Shown: positions 46,190-56,928 of the stretch, piece by piece
How positions within the stretch are numbered: the first letter of the stretch is position 1
Layout: each line of letters opens with the position of its first letter
Source of the DNA: Eretmocerus hayati
Taxonomy: Eukaryota; Arthropoda; Insecta; Hymenoptera; Aphelinidae
Length of the DNA: 64,000 bases
Direction of reading: 5' to 3'
Assembly: GCA_029851415.1 (NCBI GenBank)
Contig: CM056742.1
Location: 89,022,748-89,086,747 of the forward strand
Made by a program: the position numbers and the translations under genes
Notes under the pieces: model-generated
The model's database searches: none
Seen by the model: only the letters and a program-made list of their open reading frames with translations
Told to the model about the DNA's origin: nothing

Positions 46190-46603
46190 TAAAATAATTT
46201 AAAAAAACATTTTAAAAATTCGCTTTTATGTGAACCGTTAAGCATAATTGCATGTCAAAATTTGAAGAAAATGAAAACAGTTATCTATGTTTCTGTCATA
46301 AACAAAGAGTAAGTCAGTTGACGTCCAGCTTCACGAATTCCATAATTTCAAGATATCAAAATGGTAAAAGCGTGGGTTGATTGGTGAAAACTACTCTTGA
46401 TGTGTCAAGTTTACAACCCACGCTTTTACCATTTTGATATCTTGAAATTATGGAATTCGTGAAGCTGGACGTCAACTGACTTACTCTTTGTTTATGACAG
46501 AAACATAGATAACTGTTTTCATTTTCTTCAAATTTTGACATGCAATTATGCTTAACGGTTCACATAAAAGCGAATTTTTAAAATGTTTTTTTAAATTATT
46601 TTA
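46190..46603. repeat. Near-perfect inverted repeat, 190-bp arms, 34-bp loop
   Basis: The left arm (46190-46379, TAAAATAATTT to CGTGGGTTG) pairs with 46414-46603. I see essentially no mismatch in the blocks compared. It would extrude as a large hairpin. Open frames here are mirror artefacts. Confidence 0.9.
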
Positions 46604-48148
46604 TTTTCTCAATTTTAGTTTTATTCTAATCGCTTGGAATATAGAACATGAATGAAGGATATTAATATCAGCCAGAATGTTGAGATATTATTCTTAAGAT
46701 TTTTTGGGTATTCATTTTTTCTTAAGCGCTTCAGAGTGCAAATTGATAAAAAGTGGAATAAATGAGTCAGCTATGGTTTACCAGAAATAATTTCTCATCT
46801 CATGTTGAGCATACCGATAATGCTGAATTAATTCACAAGCTACAGTCAAATCACATTTAAGAGGCTGTGTTACCCTTATTACTAGAATATGAAGACATCC
46901 AATGATATATTAATTTATCATCAGGACATCTCCATCCGTTAAGATCATATGATACATCACATGCCAACGCTCGAACATGGATGATCATATTCCTAAATCA
47001 GTAGAGTGAAATTTATTAGAAATGGAATGAGTCTTTAGCCCAATATAACATGGTATGCTACACTTTAATGGCTGGACCCATGAAAATTCAACCAAAAGAG
47101 ACTGTTGAATCTCTGTGATGCATCAAGAAGTGACAGGAAGCATCCTCAATGGTTCAAATAAACAAGTTCATAACGCGTAGAGCCACTGTGACTATTTTAC
47201 TTCTGAATGTAGTCCATTCCGTCATTCATCTGAAGATTCTTGAAGCATGCGATACTAAGAGTGAGGAGAAAGTCTAAATTCAATGACAAATCAAGAAGCA
47301 CACAGTGTCTCATGAAATATCATTCATCACCTTGATTGTGCTTCATGATTTGAAGACCAGGACTTTGGCTCAGCGCGCTTACTGTACATACACCACAAAA
47401 CTTGATTGCACACTGAGGCCTCAACTTCCTCTCTGAGCTTGCAAAAAGATGAAACCATTCAACTCTTAGAGGTACCTATTATTTTTTATCTGCTAACACT
47501 AATCACAACCTTATTGGTCACACGTGGTGGAGAGAAACTTTTGATAAGACCATGGTATAGCAAGGCCGCATGCAGAAAACTTGTAAGAATTCAATAGCTA
47601 GGCGAGATCGACCGCACTCTGAAAACTGCTGAAAACTGAGAAACATCAAATCATCACAATAACAGCACTAAATAAAAAGCAGCAACACAGCCAGCAGTAG
47701 TTTAGGCTTGACAGGACAGCATCGCGTGGCAGTGGCAGCACTTCGAGGAGGTTATATGGGTCCTACAGGCAGTTGTTATACTTGTTATTGGATAGGCATC
47801 TCATTTCTATTTGTTGATAATCATTATGTTTTGATTAATCAAAACTAGAAAGAGTGAAATTTGTAGGGTTTGCAAAGAATCGACGAGTTGCGTCGGCTGC
47901 TGTGATATTCTAAAGCGAGGCTCTTGCCCTTGCTGATCGCGCGAATAAACCTCTACATAATTATGCAATGAGAAAGAGAGAGAGAGGTCCGACGCTGCGC
48001 ACAAACCTATTTGCATTTACACAAATATTGAATCGCGCAGAGCTCGGAAACCCACACGAATACACGGGATACCACGCAATTCCACGTCAGTGACACACTC
48101 AAACGAAGAATTCAGTGGTGCGGCCGCGGCCGAGTTCAATAAAAGCGA
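46190..48148. mobile_element. 1,959-bp insertion in the 3' LTR, ATAAA target duplication
   Basis: The LTR is interrupted after GTATAAA (46189) and resumes at ATAAAAAGGGGCTCGC (48149), so ATAAA (46185-46189 and 48149-48153) is the apparent 5-bp duplication. The left 414 bp are a near-perfect inverted repeat. The remaining ~1.5 kb is non-coding and ends CAATAAAAGCGA, echoing TAAAAGCGAA inside the palindrome. No transposase, RT or LTR was recognised, so the class is unknown. Confidence 0.65.
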
Positions 48149-48525
48149 ATAAAAAGGGGCTCGCGCTCAAATGCACGGGGCTCACCCTGAAATGCATTCA
48201 ATAACGAGCATTTTGGAGACTGATAAAATAGTATATAAGAGGGCTGGCACACGGCTCTCTCGATTCACTTTCATACTCAGACTCGTACCAAACGCATCTT
48301 ATATTTTTGTACATCTTATCCAAGAATACAGTGCGTTATACCCGAAGCTCCGTGAATTTCAATTCTTTATTGGGTGGACCCACGCCTATCGATCCAACTA
48401 TTGAGACGAGTTCTGAACATCCACTAATTTAATGTTTAATCAGAAATTTTGAATTTCGCCGCCAAATGTCTCACCATTCAAAATTCTAAATCCTCGGCCA
48501 TCTTGATCCACATCTGTTCAAAACA
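48149..48525 (+). repeat. 3' LTR of gypsy element 2, right part
   Basis: Collinear with about 25560-25940: AAAGGGGCTCGCGCTCAAAT to CTGTTCAAAACA. It is followed by the CCTG target duplicate (48526-48529). Confidence 0.9.
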
Positions 48526-48529
48526 CCTG

Positions 48530-48610
48530 AAGATGAGTTTTGCTATCAGTCTGAATTCTGCCAGGCAGCATTGAGCCGACTCCGTCAATCGATTTCAATG
48601 ATGACCCAAT
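48530..48610. repeat. Continuation of the ~249-bp satellite
   Basis: AAGATGAGTTTTGCTATCAG through CAATCGATTTCAATGATGAC matches the satellite monomers at 23500-24520. It shows that gypsy element 2 inserted into this array. Confidence 0.88.
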
Positions 48611-49168
48611 CCCAGACAGCACTGAAAGGTTTCGCAGGAATTTTCACGGAAAGCTTTCATGGAAAGCTCTCCAACAGGGAAACCTTTCTGAAGCCTTTCC
48701 GTGGAAGGACCATCAGAATTTCCCCATCCTTGCAGTGGAACTTTCGATGAAAGCTTTGAGAAAGGTTTCCCAAAACCTTTCACGAAATGTTTCCCAGCCA
48801 AGAATCCGAAAACTTGCCGAAAACCTTTCTGAAACCATTCAGAAGCCTTTCGGTCGAAGTTCCAATGGAATTTTCGGGTTCTTGCACTAAAAATTTTTGT
48901 AAAAACTCTCAGAAAGCTTTCGGGAACCTTTCACAAGACTTTCCTTCGACAAGTGGCCGAAAACTTTCCGAAAGCTTTTCTGAAACCTGTCAGAAGCCTT
49001 TCGGTGGAAGTTCCAATGGAACTTCCAGGTCCTTGCACCAATAGTTTTGGTGAAAGCTCTCAGAAAGCTTTCGGGAACCTTTCACAAAACTTTCCCTCGA
49101 CAAGTGTCCGAAAACTGTCCGGAAACTTTTCTGAAACCTTTCAGGAGCCTTTTGGTCAAAGTTCCAAT
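48611..49168 (+). repeat. ~151-bp tandem repeat rich in GAAAGCTTTC
   Basis: GAAGCCTTTC(C/G)GT anchors at about 48690, 48842 and 48994, and a diverged one near 49146, give a period of 151-152 bp. Short palindromic GAAAGCTTTC and CCTTTC/GAAAGG words recur inside each unit. Open frames such as 48787-49044 reflect the repeat, not a gene. Confidence 0.8.
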
Positions 49169-50232
49169 GGGTGCAATTGGAGTGCGGCTTAGGGTGCGAC
49201 TTAGGGTGCGGCTGGGGTGCGGCCGAGGGTGCGGAGGGGTGCAGCTTAGGGTGCGACTGAGGGTGCGGCTGGGGTGCGGAGGGGTGCGGCTTAGGGTGCG
49301 GCTGAGGTGCGGCTCGGGGTGCGGCTGGGGTGCGGCTTGGGGTGCGGTGGAGGTGCGGCTGAGGTGCGGCTCAGGATGCGGCTTAGGGTACGGCTGAGGT
49401 GCGGTTTGGGGTGCGGCTTAGGGTGTGGCTGGGGTGCGGCTTAGGGTGCGGCTTAGGGTGCGGATGGGGGGCGGCTTGGGGTGCAAGGGAGGTGCGGCTG
49501 AGGTACGGCTCAGGGTGCGGCTGGGGTGCGGCTTAGGGTGCGGCTTAGGGTGCGGCTGAGGTGCGGCTTGGGGTGCGGTTGAGGTGCGGCTTAGGGTGCG
49601 GCTGGGGTGCGGCTTAGGGTGCGGCTTAGGGTGCGGCTTAGGGTGCGGAGGGTTGCGGCTTGGAGTGCGGGGGAGGTCCGGCTTGGGGTGCGGCCGAGGG
49701 TGCGGAGGGGTGCGGCCGAGGGTGCAGAGGGGTACGGCTCAGGGTGTGGCTGGGGTGCGGCTTAGGGTGCGGCTTAGGGTGCGGATGGGGGGCGTGCTTG
49801 GGGTGCAGGGGAGGTGTGGCTGAGGTACGGCTGAGGGTGTGGCTGGGGTGCGGCTTAGGGTGCGGCTTAGGGTGCGGCTGAGGTGCGGCTTGGGGTGCGG
49901 TTGGGGTGCGGCTTAGGGTGCGGCTGGGGTGCGGCTTAGGGTGCGGCTTAGGGTGCGGCTGGGGTGCGGCTTAGGGTGCGGCTTAGGATGCGGAGGGTTG
50001 CGGCTTGGAGTGCGGGGGAGGTGCGGCTTGGGGTGCGGCCGAGGGTGCAGAGGGGTGCGGCTTAGGGTGCGGCTGAGGTGCGGCTTAGGGTGCGGTTGGG
50101 GTGCAGCTTAGGGTGCGGCTGAGGTGCGGCTCGGGGTGCGGCTCAGGGTGCGGCTGAGGTGCGGCTTGGGGTGCGGCTAGGGTGCGGCTTAGGGTGCGGC
50201 TTGGGGTGCGGCTGGGGTGCGGCTTAGGGTGC
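49169..50232 (+). repeat. 1.06-kb G-rich minisatellite, unit GGTGCGGCTTAG
   Basis: About 90 tandem 11-12-bp units of GGTGCGGCT(T/G/A)(A/G)G. The plus strand is strongly G-rich and C-poor, with GGGG and TTAGGG words, so quadruplex formation is likely. Long open frames on both strands translate to Arg/Leu/Gly/Cys repeats and are artefacts. Confidence 0.92.
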
Positions 50233-50888
50233 ATATCCTCCTTCCAGTTATAGATATATGTATGTTTATACATATAGACCAGGCATTTGTGCCCATATAT
50301 CAGCAAGTAACATGATTTCGTCATGTTACTTGCTGATAGTAACATCGTTCGTCTACGATGAACTGTGATACCCTCGGCAGGTACCTCGCGTACTCTCACT
50401 TCACGTCATGGAATTTCTCAAGATTATCGAGGACAATATTTAGAGGGTTGATGATTCGAATGGTTGAAATAACACTTATGCTCATCTTCGCATACATGTG
50501 AGCTAAGTTACCGATTTATCATTGTTCCTGCAATATTATTAGCTAAATTCGTATTGTTCACTATTCTTCGAGTGACATTATTTATTTAGCACGTTAGTTT
50601 TGGAAAACTCTTGATTATAGAAGGTGAAGTGGCTTAATGATTGTATAGTTACGACTTGATATTATATTTGCTTTTAGGCAGACCCATAAGGATTTCGGTG
50701 TATTTTGTATTGAATTGACGATGCGAAAATGTATCTCGTCAGCAAAATTTTGACCCAAAACGCGATGAATTTTCAGTGTCCCGAAGTGACTCTGGGTCCA
50801 TGCAATCGAATCTCCGAAAGACAACGAGATACGCGCAACTACTTCCTGAATAGCCAAGGGGTCGGTGGTTGACCTTCAGATTCAGACT
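50233..50888. other. Spacer with a 17-bp-arm hairpin
   Basis: ATCAGCAAGTAACATGA (about 50299) pairs with TCATGTTACTTGCTGAT (about 50321) across a 5-base loop. No supported gene. Confidence 0.5.
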
Positions 50889-51099
50889 CCCTACTGGAAG
50901 AGGCCAAGTCGGTGACCGAGACGGTTGACCGAGTCGGTGTACGGAGTCGGTGACTGTTTCAGTTTCCCAACTCGGTCACTTCGCATGGAATGGCCCCAAA
51001 TGCCACGAAACGAACGATACATGATGAATTATTGTCAGAGGTTAATAGAAAAATTGAAGAAAAATAGGAAAAAACATGCCCGGCTATTTTCACAATTTT

Positions 51100-51171
51100 G
51101 ACGCGAGTGGGGTTCGAACCTGCAATCTCTTGATTACGAGTCCAAGCACATGTGCCCGGGGCCAGCGAGAC
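51100..51171 (-). other. tRNA-Thr(CGT)-like module, left arm
   Basis: The minus strand reads GGACTCGTAATCAAGAGA then GCAGGTTCGAACCCCACTCG. The CTCGTAA anticodon-loop sequence and GGTTCGAACCC T-arm/B-box are tRNA features, but the anticodon and T stems have mismatches. It is a tRNA-derived sequence (SINE-like head), not a functional tRNA. Confidence 0.55.
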
Positions 51172-51771
51172 TTGTTACGAGAGAGGGCTTAGTGAGCGTC
51201 CTAGGAGTGTGACTCATAGGAAGTACCTAAGATCTGTTTATCATCAGTTTTATCATGAGTTGATCATAAACTCTCGCGCCAGAGCACTGAGTCAAGCCGT
51301 AGCTAGGATGGGACTTGGAATATTTCTAGATCTGGCTGCTTGACCGAGTCGGTTGACCGACTCGGTCAACCGAATTCAAATTTTCACGGGAAAGCAACAC
51401 GCATAGGACTTGGAAATTTCCGAGATCTGGCTGGTTAACTACTGACACGGTACACCGACTCGGTCAACCGAATCCAAATTTTCACGGGAAAGTAACACCG
51501 AGTCGGTTAACCAGCCAAATCTCGGAAATTTCCAAGTCCTATGCGTGTTGCTTTCCCGTCAAAACTTGAATTCGGTTGACCCATTCGGTCAACCGACTCG
51601 GTCAAGCAGCCAGATCTAGAAATATTCCAAGTCCCATCGTAGCTACGGCTTGACTCAGTGCTCTGGCGCCAGAGTTTATGATCGACTCATGATAAAACTG
51701 ATGATAAACAGATCTTAGGTACTTCCTATGAGTCACACTCCGAGTACTCTCACTGAGCCCTCTCTCGTAAC

Positions 51772-51842
51772 ATGTCTCGCTGGCCCCGGGCACGTGCTTG
51801 GACTCGTAATCAAGAGATTGCAGGTTCGAACCCCACTCGCGT
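51772..51842 (+). other. tRNA-Thr(CGT)-like module, right arm
   Basis: Mirror copy of 51100-51171 on the plus strand, with the same CTCGTAA loop and GGTTCGAACCC B-box. Confidence 0.55.
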
Positions 51843-52298
51843 CAAAATTGTGAAAAAAGCCGGGCATGTTTTTTTCTGATTTTTTTCAATTTTTCTAGTA
51901 ACCTCTGACAATAATTCATCATTTATCGTTCGTTTCGTGGCATTTGGGGCCATTTCATGCGAAGTGACCGAGTCGGGAAACTGAAACAGTCACCGACTCC
52001 GTACACCGACTCGGTCAACCGTCTCGGCCATCGACTCGGCCTCTTTCAGTAGGGCTACTGATTCGATGTCCGTGACTTCATACGAGTGAAATCGTGATCA
52101 GAAGTTAATCGAATAAAGCATAGTTTGTCGTGATTCTCAATTATGAACAAGAGGGAATTCTTTTCTCAGGCGATTAGGAACTGTTAGATTTTGGAATGTC
52201 GAGCTTTTGAATAAAAGCATAATTGTTCTCAAAATGTTCATTCATAATGAAAAGAGCATACGCTACCCGATTATTATCTGAAACCGATGCTTGTGGTT

Positions 52299-53794
52299 CT
52301 ATCCTGTTTGATGATTTTGTTTTCGCAGATTCCCGGCTGACTGTTGGCTGCAACGACTGTCCACGCGGACAGGTATCACCCCCATAATTATTCCGCTATT
52401 GATGTCACCCCAATGACGGGCGCAGACGGCGATGGCGTCAGCGCAGTCGTCCAGATTTTCAGTACTCAGTGGGCACCGCCCGCAATCGGCGCAGATCATC
52501 AAGAATTCTCCCAGGAATTCATCCAGGACTCCTACCTGATGCACTTCGTGCACTGCCCAGCCTTTCCAATTATTGTATTTCTCTCGAAAGTTGAGGACGC
52601 ATGAGCCACATCGCCAACCTAAACGATCCGGCTGCAGCACCACTTTTTCCTCATTATTATTTTTCCATCGGTTGTTTTGAGTAACCCGATTTTATATTTC
52701 CCAGTCATTATGGCTTCAAATAGTTCGCCTTGCAGCTCATTTTGAGGCGCCATCAGAGGGTTAACGGATATTTTACCTACTGGTACTCCCAAAGCTGGTC
52801 CAACGCACCTTCCGCGGCGGACCAGCGAGGCTGCAAACAATGATCTGGTGTTGCTTCCTTGACAATACAATTGTTGGCCACTTGTTGTATTATAGATATT
52901 TGTCCTGGTCGCAGCTGCGACAGCTGTGCTAGACATAGTGTCATATCGGCGTTTCACCCCAGTAACAGTTATTGGTCTGGTGTACGTGCTTGTTGTTTTT
53001 GCACCGAATTTCATAGGTGCAGTAGTATTAACCAGAGAATTGGTTGAAACCAATGTCGATTTTAATGGGTTATATTGGTCCATAATCATACCGGGCCCGG
53101 GAGGTGCTAATGACGGAATAGCGCCTCCTGGTGCTGTTGTACTTGGATACAAGTGGCCGCGAATTGGTATACCTTTCGGCATCGGCGGTATTGGTGGGGT
53201 AACGATTGGCGCTGGCACATATTCCCTGGTTTCTGAAGTTTGGGCATAACTTGTTGCTCCTCGATTTTGCTGCGATGTACCGATCGGAATCGGTACATAT
53301 TCTTTGACTCCTGAGGCCTGGGCACGACTAGCCGCTACTTGATTCTGCTGTAGTTTTTCTTTCAGAAGGAATAAGAGGTTGCTGGCGAGACCTTGTTGAG
53401 CGAGTTCCTTGGCAGCTTCTGACTCGTCATGCCAATCGCCAGCCTGAAATTCCCTGGGAGCTGATTGAATTCCTCCTCCAGAGATTATGGCTGATATTTC
53501 TCTATCGATTTTCATTCTTGAGGTTCCTGCGGAAATTGCTTCTTGTTCTAGTTGAAGTTTCTCTCGTAATAAGAATAACAGTTTGCTTGCATATCCTCTT
53601 CGTGCAAGCTCTTCGGGAGCCTCCAATTCCTTTCGCCATGTTGTAGCATCCATATTCGTTGGAACCGAACGCATTTCTTCTCTGAGAGTTGTGTCATCTT
53701 TTGTTCCCATTTCGTGCTCCTTCTTGCCTTGGGTTGATTGGCAACAGCGTTGCATTATTCTCTCCAGTGATTGCTGCAGATTGGTTGCTGACAT
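52299..53794 (-). pseudogene. Novel protein with internal duplication and C-terminal Cys cluster
   Basis: The main frame runs from ATG 53794 to 52619 (391 aa); after a one-base frame change near 52640 it continues to 52299. A ~27-residue helical motif occurs twice: ELARRGYASKLLFLLREKLQ and ELAQQGLASNLLFLLKEKLQ. A Pro/Thr-rich middle follows (VTPPIPPMPKGIPIRG), then ELFEAIMTGKYKIGLLKTTDG. The post-shift tail has QPDRLGWRCGSC, GWAVHEVHQVG, CADCGRC and CARHW, a candidate zinc-binding region. It resembles the tail of the 43452-45320 ORF (PD, basic residue, two residues, WRCxxC). No membrane or retroelement enzyme motifs are present. Family not recognised. The frame change could be decay, an intron I missed, or a sequencing error. 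Confidence 0.5.
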
Positions 53795-54230
53795 TTACCT
53801 CGGCTAAAGGTGATTGTTGCTGGAAAATTTTGAATTCATCCGCCCAAATATGCGTTTGTCTGGTGGTTTTGTCTGCAGCCTCGGCGTCTGCAGCAGCGAA
53901 TATATTATCAATTATCGTAGGCGATGTCAGTAGCCTTCGTGAAGTTTGCGCCTCAGCAATCCGATCATGGGCTTGGTTGGTGATCTGGCTGATGTTTGCG
54001 GTTGCCAGTGGTGCACTGCTAGTTGTAGTATGTGCTGGCTGCCTGGCATGGTTCTGGACGTCGGCTGCCCAGTTGTTTGCCTGTTTGGTGGCTAAGATCG
54101 CAGCCTCCTCAATTTTGCGTGTGGCTTGTTCGCATGCATCCAGAGCCGGCCAATCGTCAACAGGAACTACGTCTATTTCCGGCTCCTCTGCTTCTATCAC
54201 TCGATTCCACAGGCTTCTACGTTGATCCAT
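53694..54230 (-). CDS. Hypothetical Ala-rich protein, overlaps and precedes the Cys-cluster gene
   Basis: The ATG at 54230 (MDQRRSLWNRVIEAEEPE) lies in a usable context and gives a 178-aa frame ending at 53694. It is Ala/Thr/Gln-rich and acidic at the start, probably largely helical (ACEQATRKIEEAAILATKQA). It overlaps the downstream frame by about 100 bp in another frame, so the two may once have been one reading frame split by a shift. No known domain. Confidence 0.4.
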   Translation of the reverse strand: MDQRRSLWNRVIEAEEPEIDVVPVDDWPALDACEQATRKIEEAAILATKQANNWAADVQNHARQPAHTTTSSAPLATANISQITNQAHDRIAEAQTSRRLLTSPTIIDNIFAAADAEAADKTTRQTHIWADEFKIFQQQSPLAEVNVSNQSAAITGENNATLLPINPRQEGARNGNKR

Positions 54231-56928
54231 CCTGGAGACAGAGACAAGGAAGATCGCAAATAATTTATTTGACAAGTGCAACAATAGCAGGAAAAATTCT
54301 GAGGCATTCTTCTAGCGAGTTTGCACTCCGATTTGCATCCCATCATAATCCGATAAATTTACGCCTCTTTTATTCGATTGGATTAATGCCCACACTTGAT
54401 GCCAAATATCATATGATTTCGCTTGAAATGAGTTACCCTGCCGTCCAGACTCGGTGGTGGCGTGACGTCACCGTGTGTATGTGGAAAAAAAAAATTCTAT
54501 ACAGTGTATAGTTCGGGTGCGGCCGCCGATGGTATGTCTGATTCTTCTTCCGAGTTCTGTTTGATTGTTTTGATATCGTCGAACCTCGAGCCTAGAACAA
54601 GCTCTGACGCAATCTAATTTGAAGTTATACCGAACTTCTGAAGTTCTAGCCTCATGCTATCCGTAGACTTGTCAAGAAGATTCAATCCTTATCTAAGGAT
54701 GCATATCATGATGAAAATAGTTTCAGGTAGCTAATAAATAATATTGAGGTTACGTTATATTCCGCGTAATGCATCTCTCAATTTCTTATATTACTCGTCT
54801 ATAAGCTGTCGCTAACGAAGAATCATCATTTCACGATTCGTTTTCGCGCTGCACCTTTGTTCTGTATCGCGCCTTGTTGTTTACTTGTTGTGAGTCGGCT
54901 AACTGCCGTCGAACATCGTCACTGTTCTTCATCTCACTCACTCAACTAGGTTAAACCGTCTTTCATTTTAATGCTTCATCTCGGAAAGTACTTACATGCT
55001 GGGTATTGATGACGGCTCTGGTTCAGCAGACTGATGATGATGGAGGTTGATTTTCACAGTTATTGTTATCTCGACCACGAGATTTGCCGACCGGCCGGTG
55101 TGGCTGCTGCACCTCTGGTGACGCCGGTAACTAATACTCTTATTGTTTGAACAGTTTGAACACCTTCAACAGCTTCCACAACGTCCACCACGAACGAGCA
55201 ATAGTACAATGGCGCGATCGCGGCGTGATTGCTCCTATTCAACTGTGGCAACTGGTGCTGTTTTGACGGCTCCGAGCAAGATCAGTCTTGTCAGCCTCTT
55301 CTCGCCCCTAATTAGTGCTGCCCTCATGTCGAATTTGTCGAACTTAGATTCTCTTGTATACCCCCCCCCCCCAGATTCTAACTTGCTGGAGAGATGCATC
55401 TGCTACTCTCCTCAGATTTAAGTTATATTTGGATTCATTGTTTTGACACTACATCCGTCGAATCTTCCAATGCATTTCGACAGCTTCACTCAACATGTGG
55501 TTGCTCCAGCCTCCCATGGTCCCGGAAGGGACCGGGGTCACCGGCTGCTTGGATTTCCCTTCCTCTTACTTGTATTTTCGCCTTCGAAATCCTCTTCGGC
55601 ATCCGCTCAAAAATACTCTGTCTTTTCTCTAGCCAATAATAATTATTCGTTTGACCGGACTCTTGCGCTTGAGCGTTGTTCTCGATGTATCCATAGATAA
55701 ATTCGACATCTTGTAATTCGATGAAACTATTTATCGAATGATTTGAAGACTAGAATAAGTTGTAATCTGATAATGTTGATTATAAAGATATTCGCAATAA
55801 TAAATTGTTTCTTTGGAGTGAGTGGCAATAAAATTGAGTGATCGATGAATCTGAAGTAATGAATTGCGAGTATATTCTATTCAATGATGTTTCCAGATTT
55901 ATTACGCTGAAAAAGAACATCGAGATCGTAAAATTTCTGATATAATTGAATTGAATTGGCGCCTGAGAATTTAGTCAATAGAACTCATTGACATATACGC
56001 ACGAGATTTGATATTTTCACCTGAAGAATATCTTTCCTTCATAATACAGTTTTGCTAAACCCACAGAATGAATCCATTTTTCAATGACAGTTTCACCCAG
56101 GAATGGTGATTCAATAATTTATCTAATCTGGTTTCTCGATTCTTATAAATTTATGTGAAGGTAACAGTTTTGTATTCAATAGTCAATATAATTCCTGAAA
56201 TTCAAGAGAAATAATTGAAAATATTTCATCAGAGTCGTAATTTCAATACGTCATTATTGAATTTCTGCAAAAATCCTTCAATGTACCTTGAAGTCGGTCT
56301 AATTTTACGGATAGGTATCCCATGCATTGAAGTCTCTTCTCCCGACTCGTCGAGCCGAGTCGTTCCTCTAACGATTTGGATTGAAATAAAACGATGGATT
56401 AACAAGCTTGTGATTCGCCGCTAAGCTTGGTTGAATCTTACCGAACGTGTAGATAGTGAATATCATTGATACAACGATTGATGAGGTTGATGTTCATACA
56501 AATCGCAGAGTTGAGGATAGACTCCAGCAATTGGTTGAACAGTTTCGAAATAAAAGAAGTGCTTGTTGGAACTAACGGGCCGAAACGGTTCTCGATTCTG
56601 CGCGATGATTGAATTGACGGCTCAGTGGTGCTCAACTCCTCGTGTCATTATGAGGGTTCCCGTGAACCTGTAATAATCGTAGTGTTTCGCAAGAATAATT
56701 TGAAGGTTCTAATAAATGTGCCCTAGAAATAAACCATGAACGGTAAATCGAGTCAAAGTAAATTAGACTATGGAAAAACAAGAAGATTAAATAATCATAT
56801 ACACCGGACAAGAGTGTCGAAATCTAGAATTTTCAATGCGATTTATTGGATCAATGAAATTCCTAGAGATTCACAACGATGATCACGATATTTTATAATA
56901 TCACGATATTTTATATAAAAAAAAAAAA
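54231..56928. other. No supported gene; poly-C run
   Basis: Contains a C13-14 run near 55362-55375 and AT-rich sequence to the right. Frames at 55066-55700 and 56215-56635 show no domain. An A12 run (about 56917-56928) directly precedes the non-LTR remnant. Confidence 0.4.

Larger units (their letters stand above)
25066..48525 (+). mobile_element. Ty3/gypsy LTR retrotransposon 2, 23.5 kb with nested insertions
   Basis: 5' LTR 25066-25940 and 3' LTR 45691-46189 plus 48149-48525 are the same sequence (about 5% different by eye over the first 350 bp). The outer flanks carry CCTG at 25062-25065 and 48526-48529 within satellite sequence that is continuous once the element is removed; this is the 4-bp target duplication typical of gypsy elements. 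Contents: leader, gag, protease, RT, RNase H, repetitive linker, macro-like module and integrase, a non-coding stretch, a BEL/Pao insertion, a novel ORF, then the 3' LTR carrying its own 1.96-kb insertion. Many stops and frameshifts show it is dead. Confidence 0.88.
50889..52054. repeat. 1,166-bp giant inverted repeat, ~550-bp arms
   Basis: Ends are CCCTACTGGAAGAGGCC (50889) and its near complement ending CAGTAGGG (52054). Arms 50889-51439 and 51506-52054 match with few differences around a 66-bp centre. Short CCGAGTCGGT/GACCGACTCGG words recur near the ends and the centre. Each arm holds a tRNA-like module and a mirrored peptide frame (51152-51343 and 51602-51793), which is a by-product. It is probably a foldback transposon. 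Confidence 0.88.

Noticed and set aside
49047..50399. Arg/Leu/Gly/Cys-repeat frames in the G-rich region
   Set aside because: Translation of a 12-bp minisatellite, whose unit length keeps frames open by chance.
51152..51793. Two near-identical 63-aa peptides as paralogous genes
   Set aside because: They are the two arms of one inverted repeat read on opposite strands.
51772..51842. Functional tRNA-Thr gene
   Set aside because: Anticodon and T stems carry mismatches and the loop size is off; better read as a tRNA-derived module.
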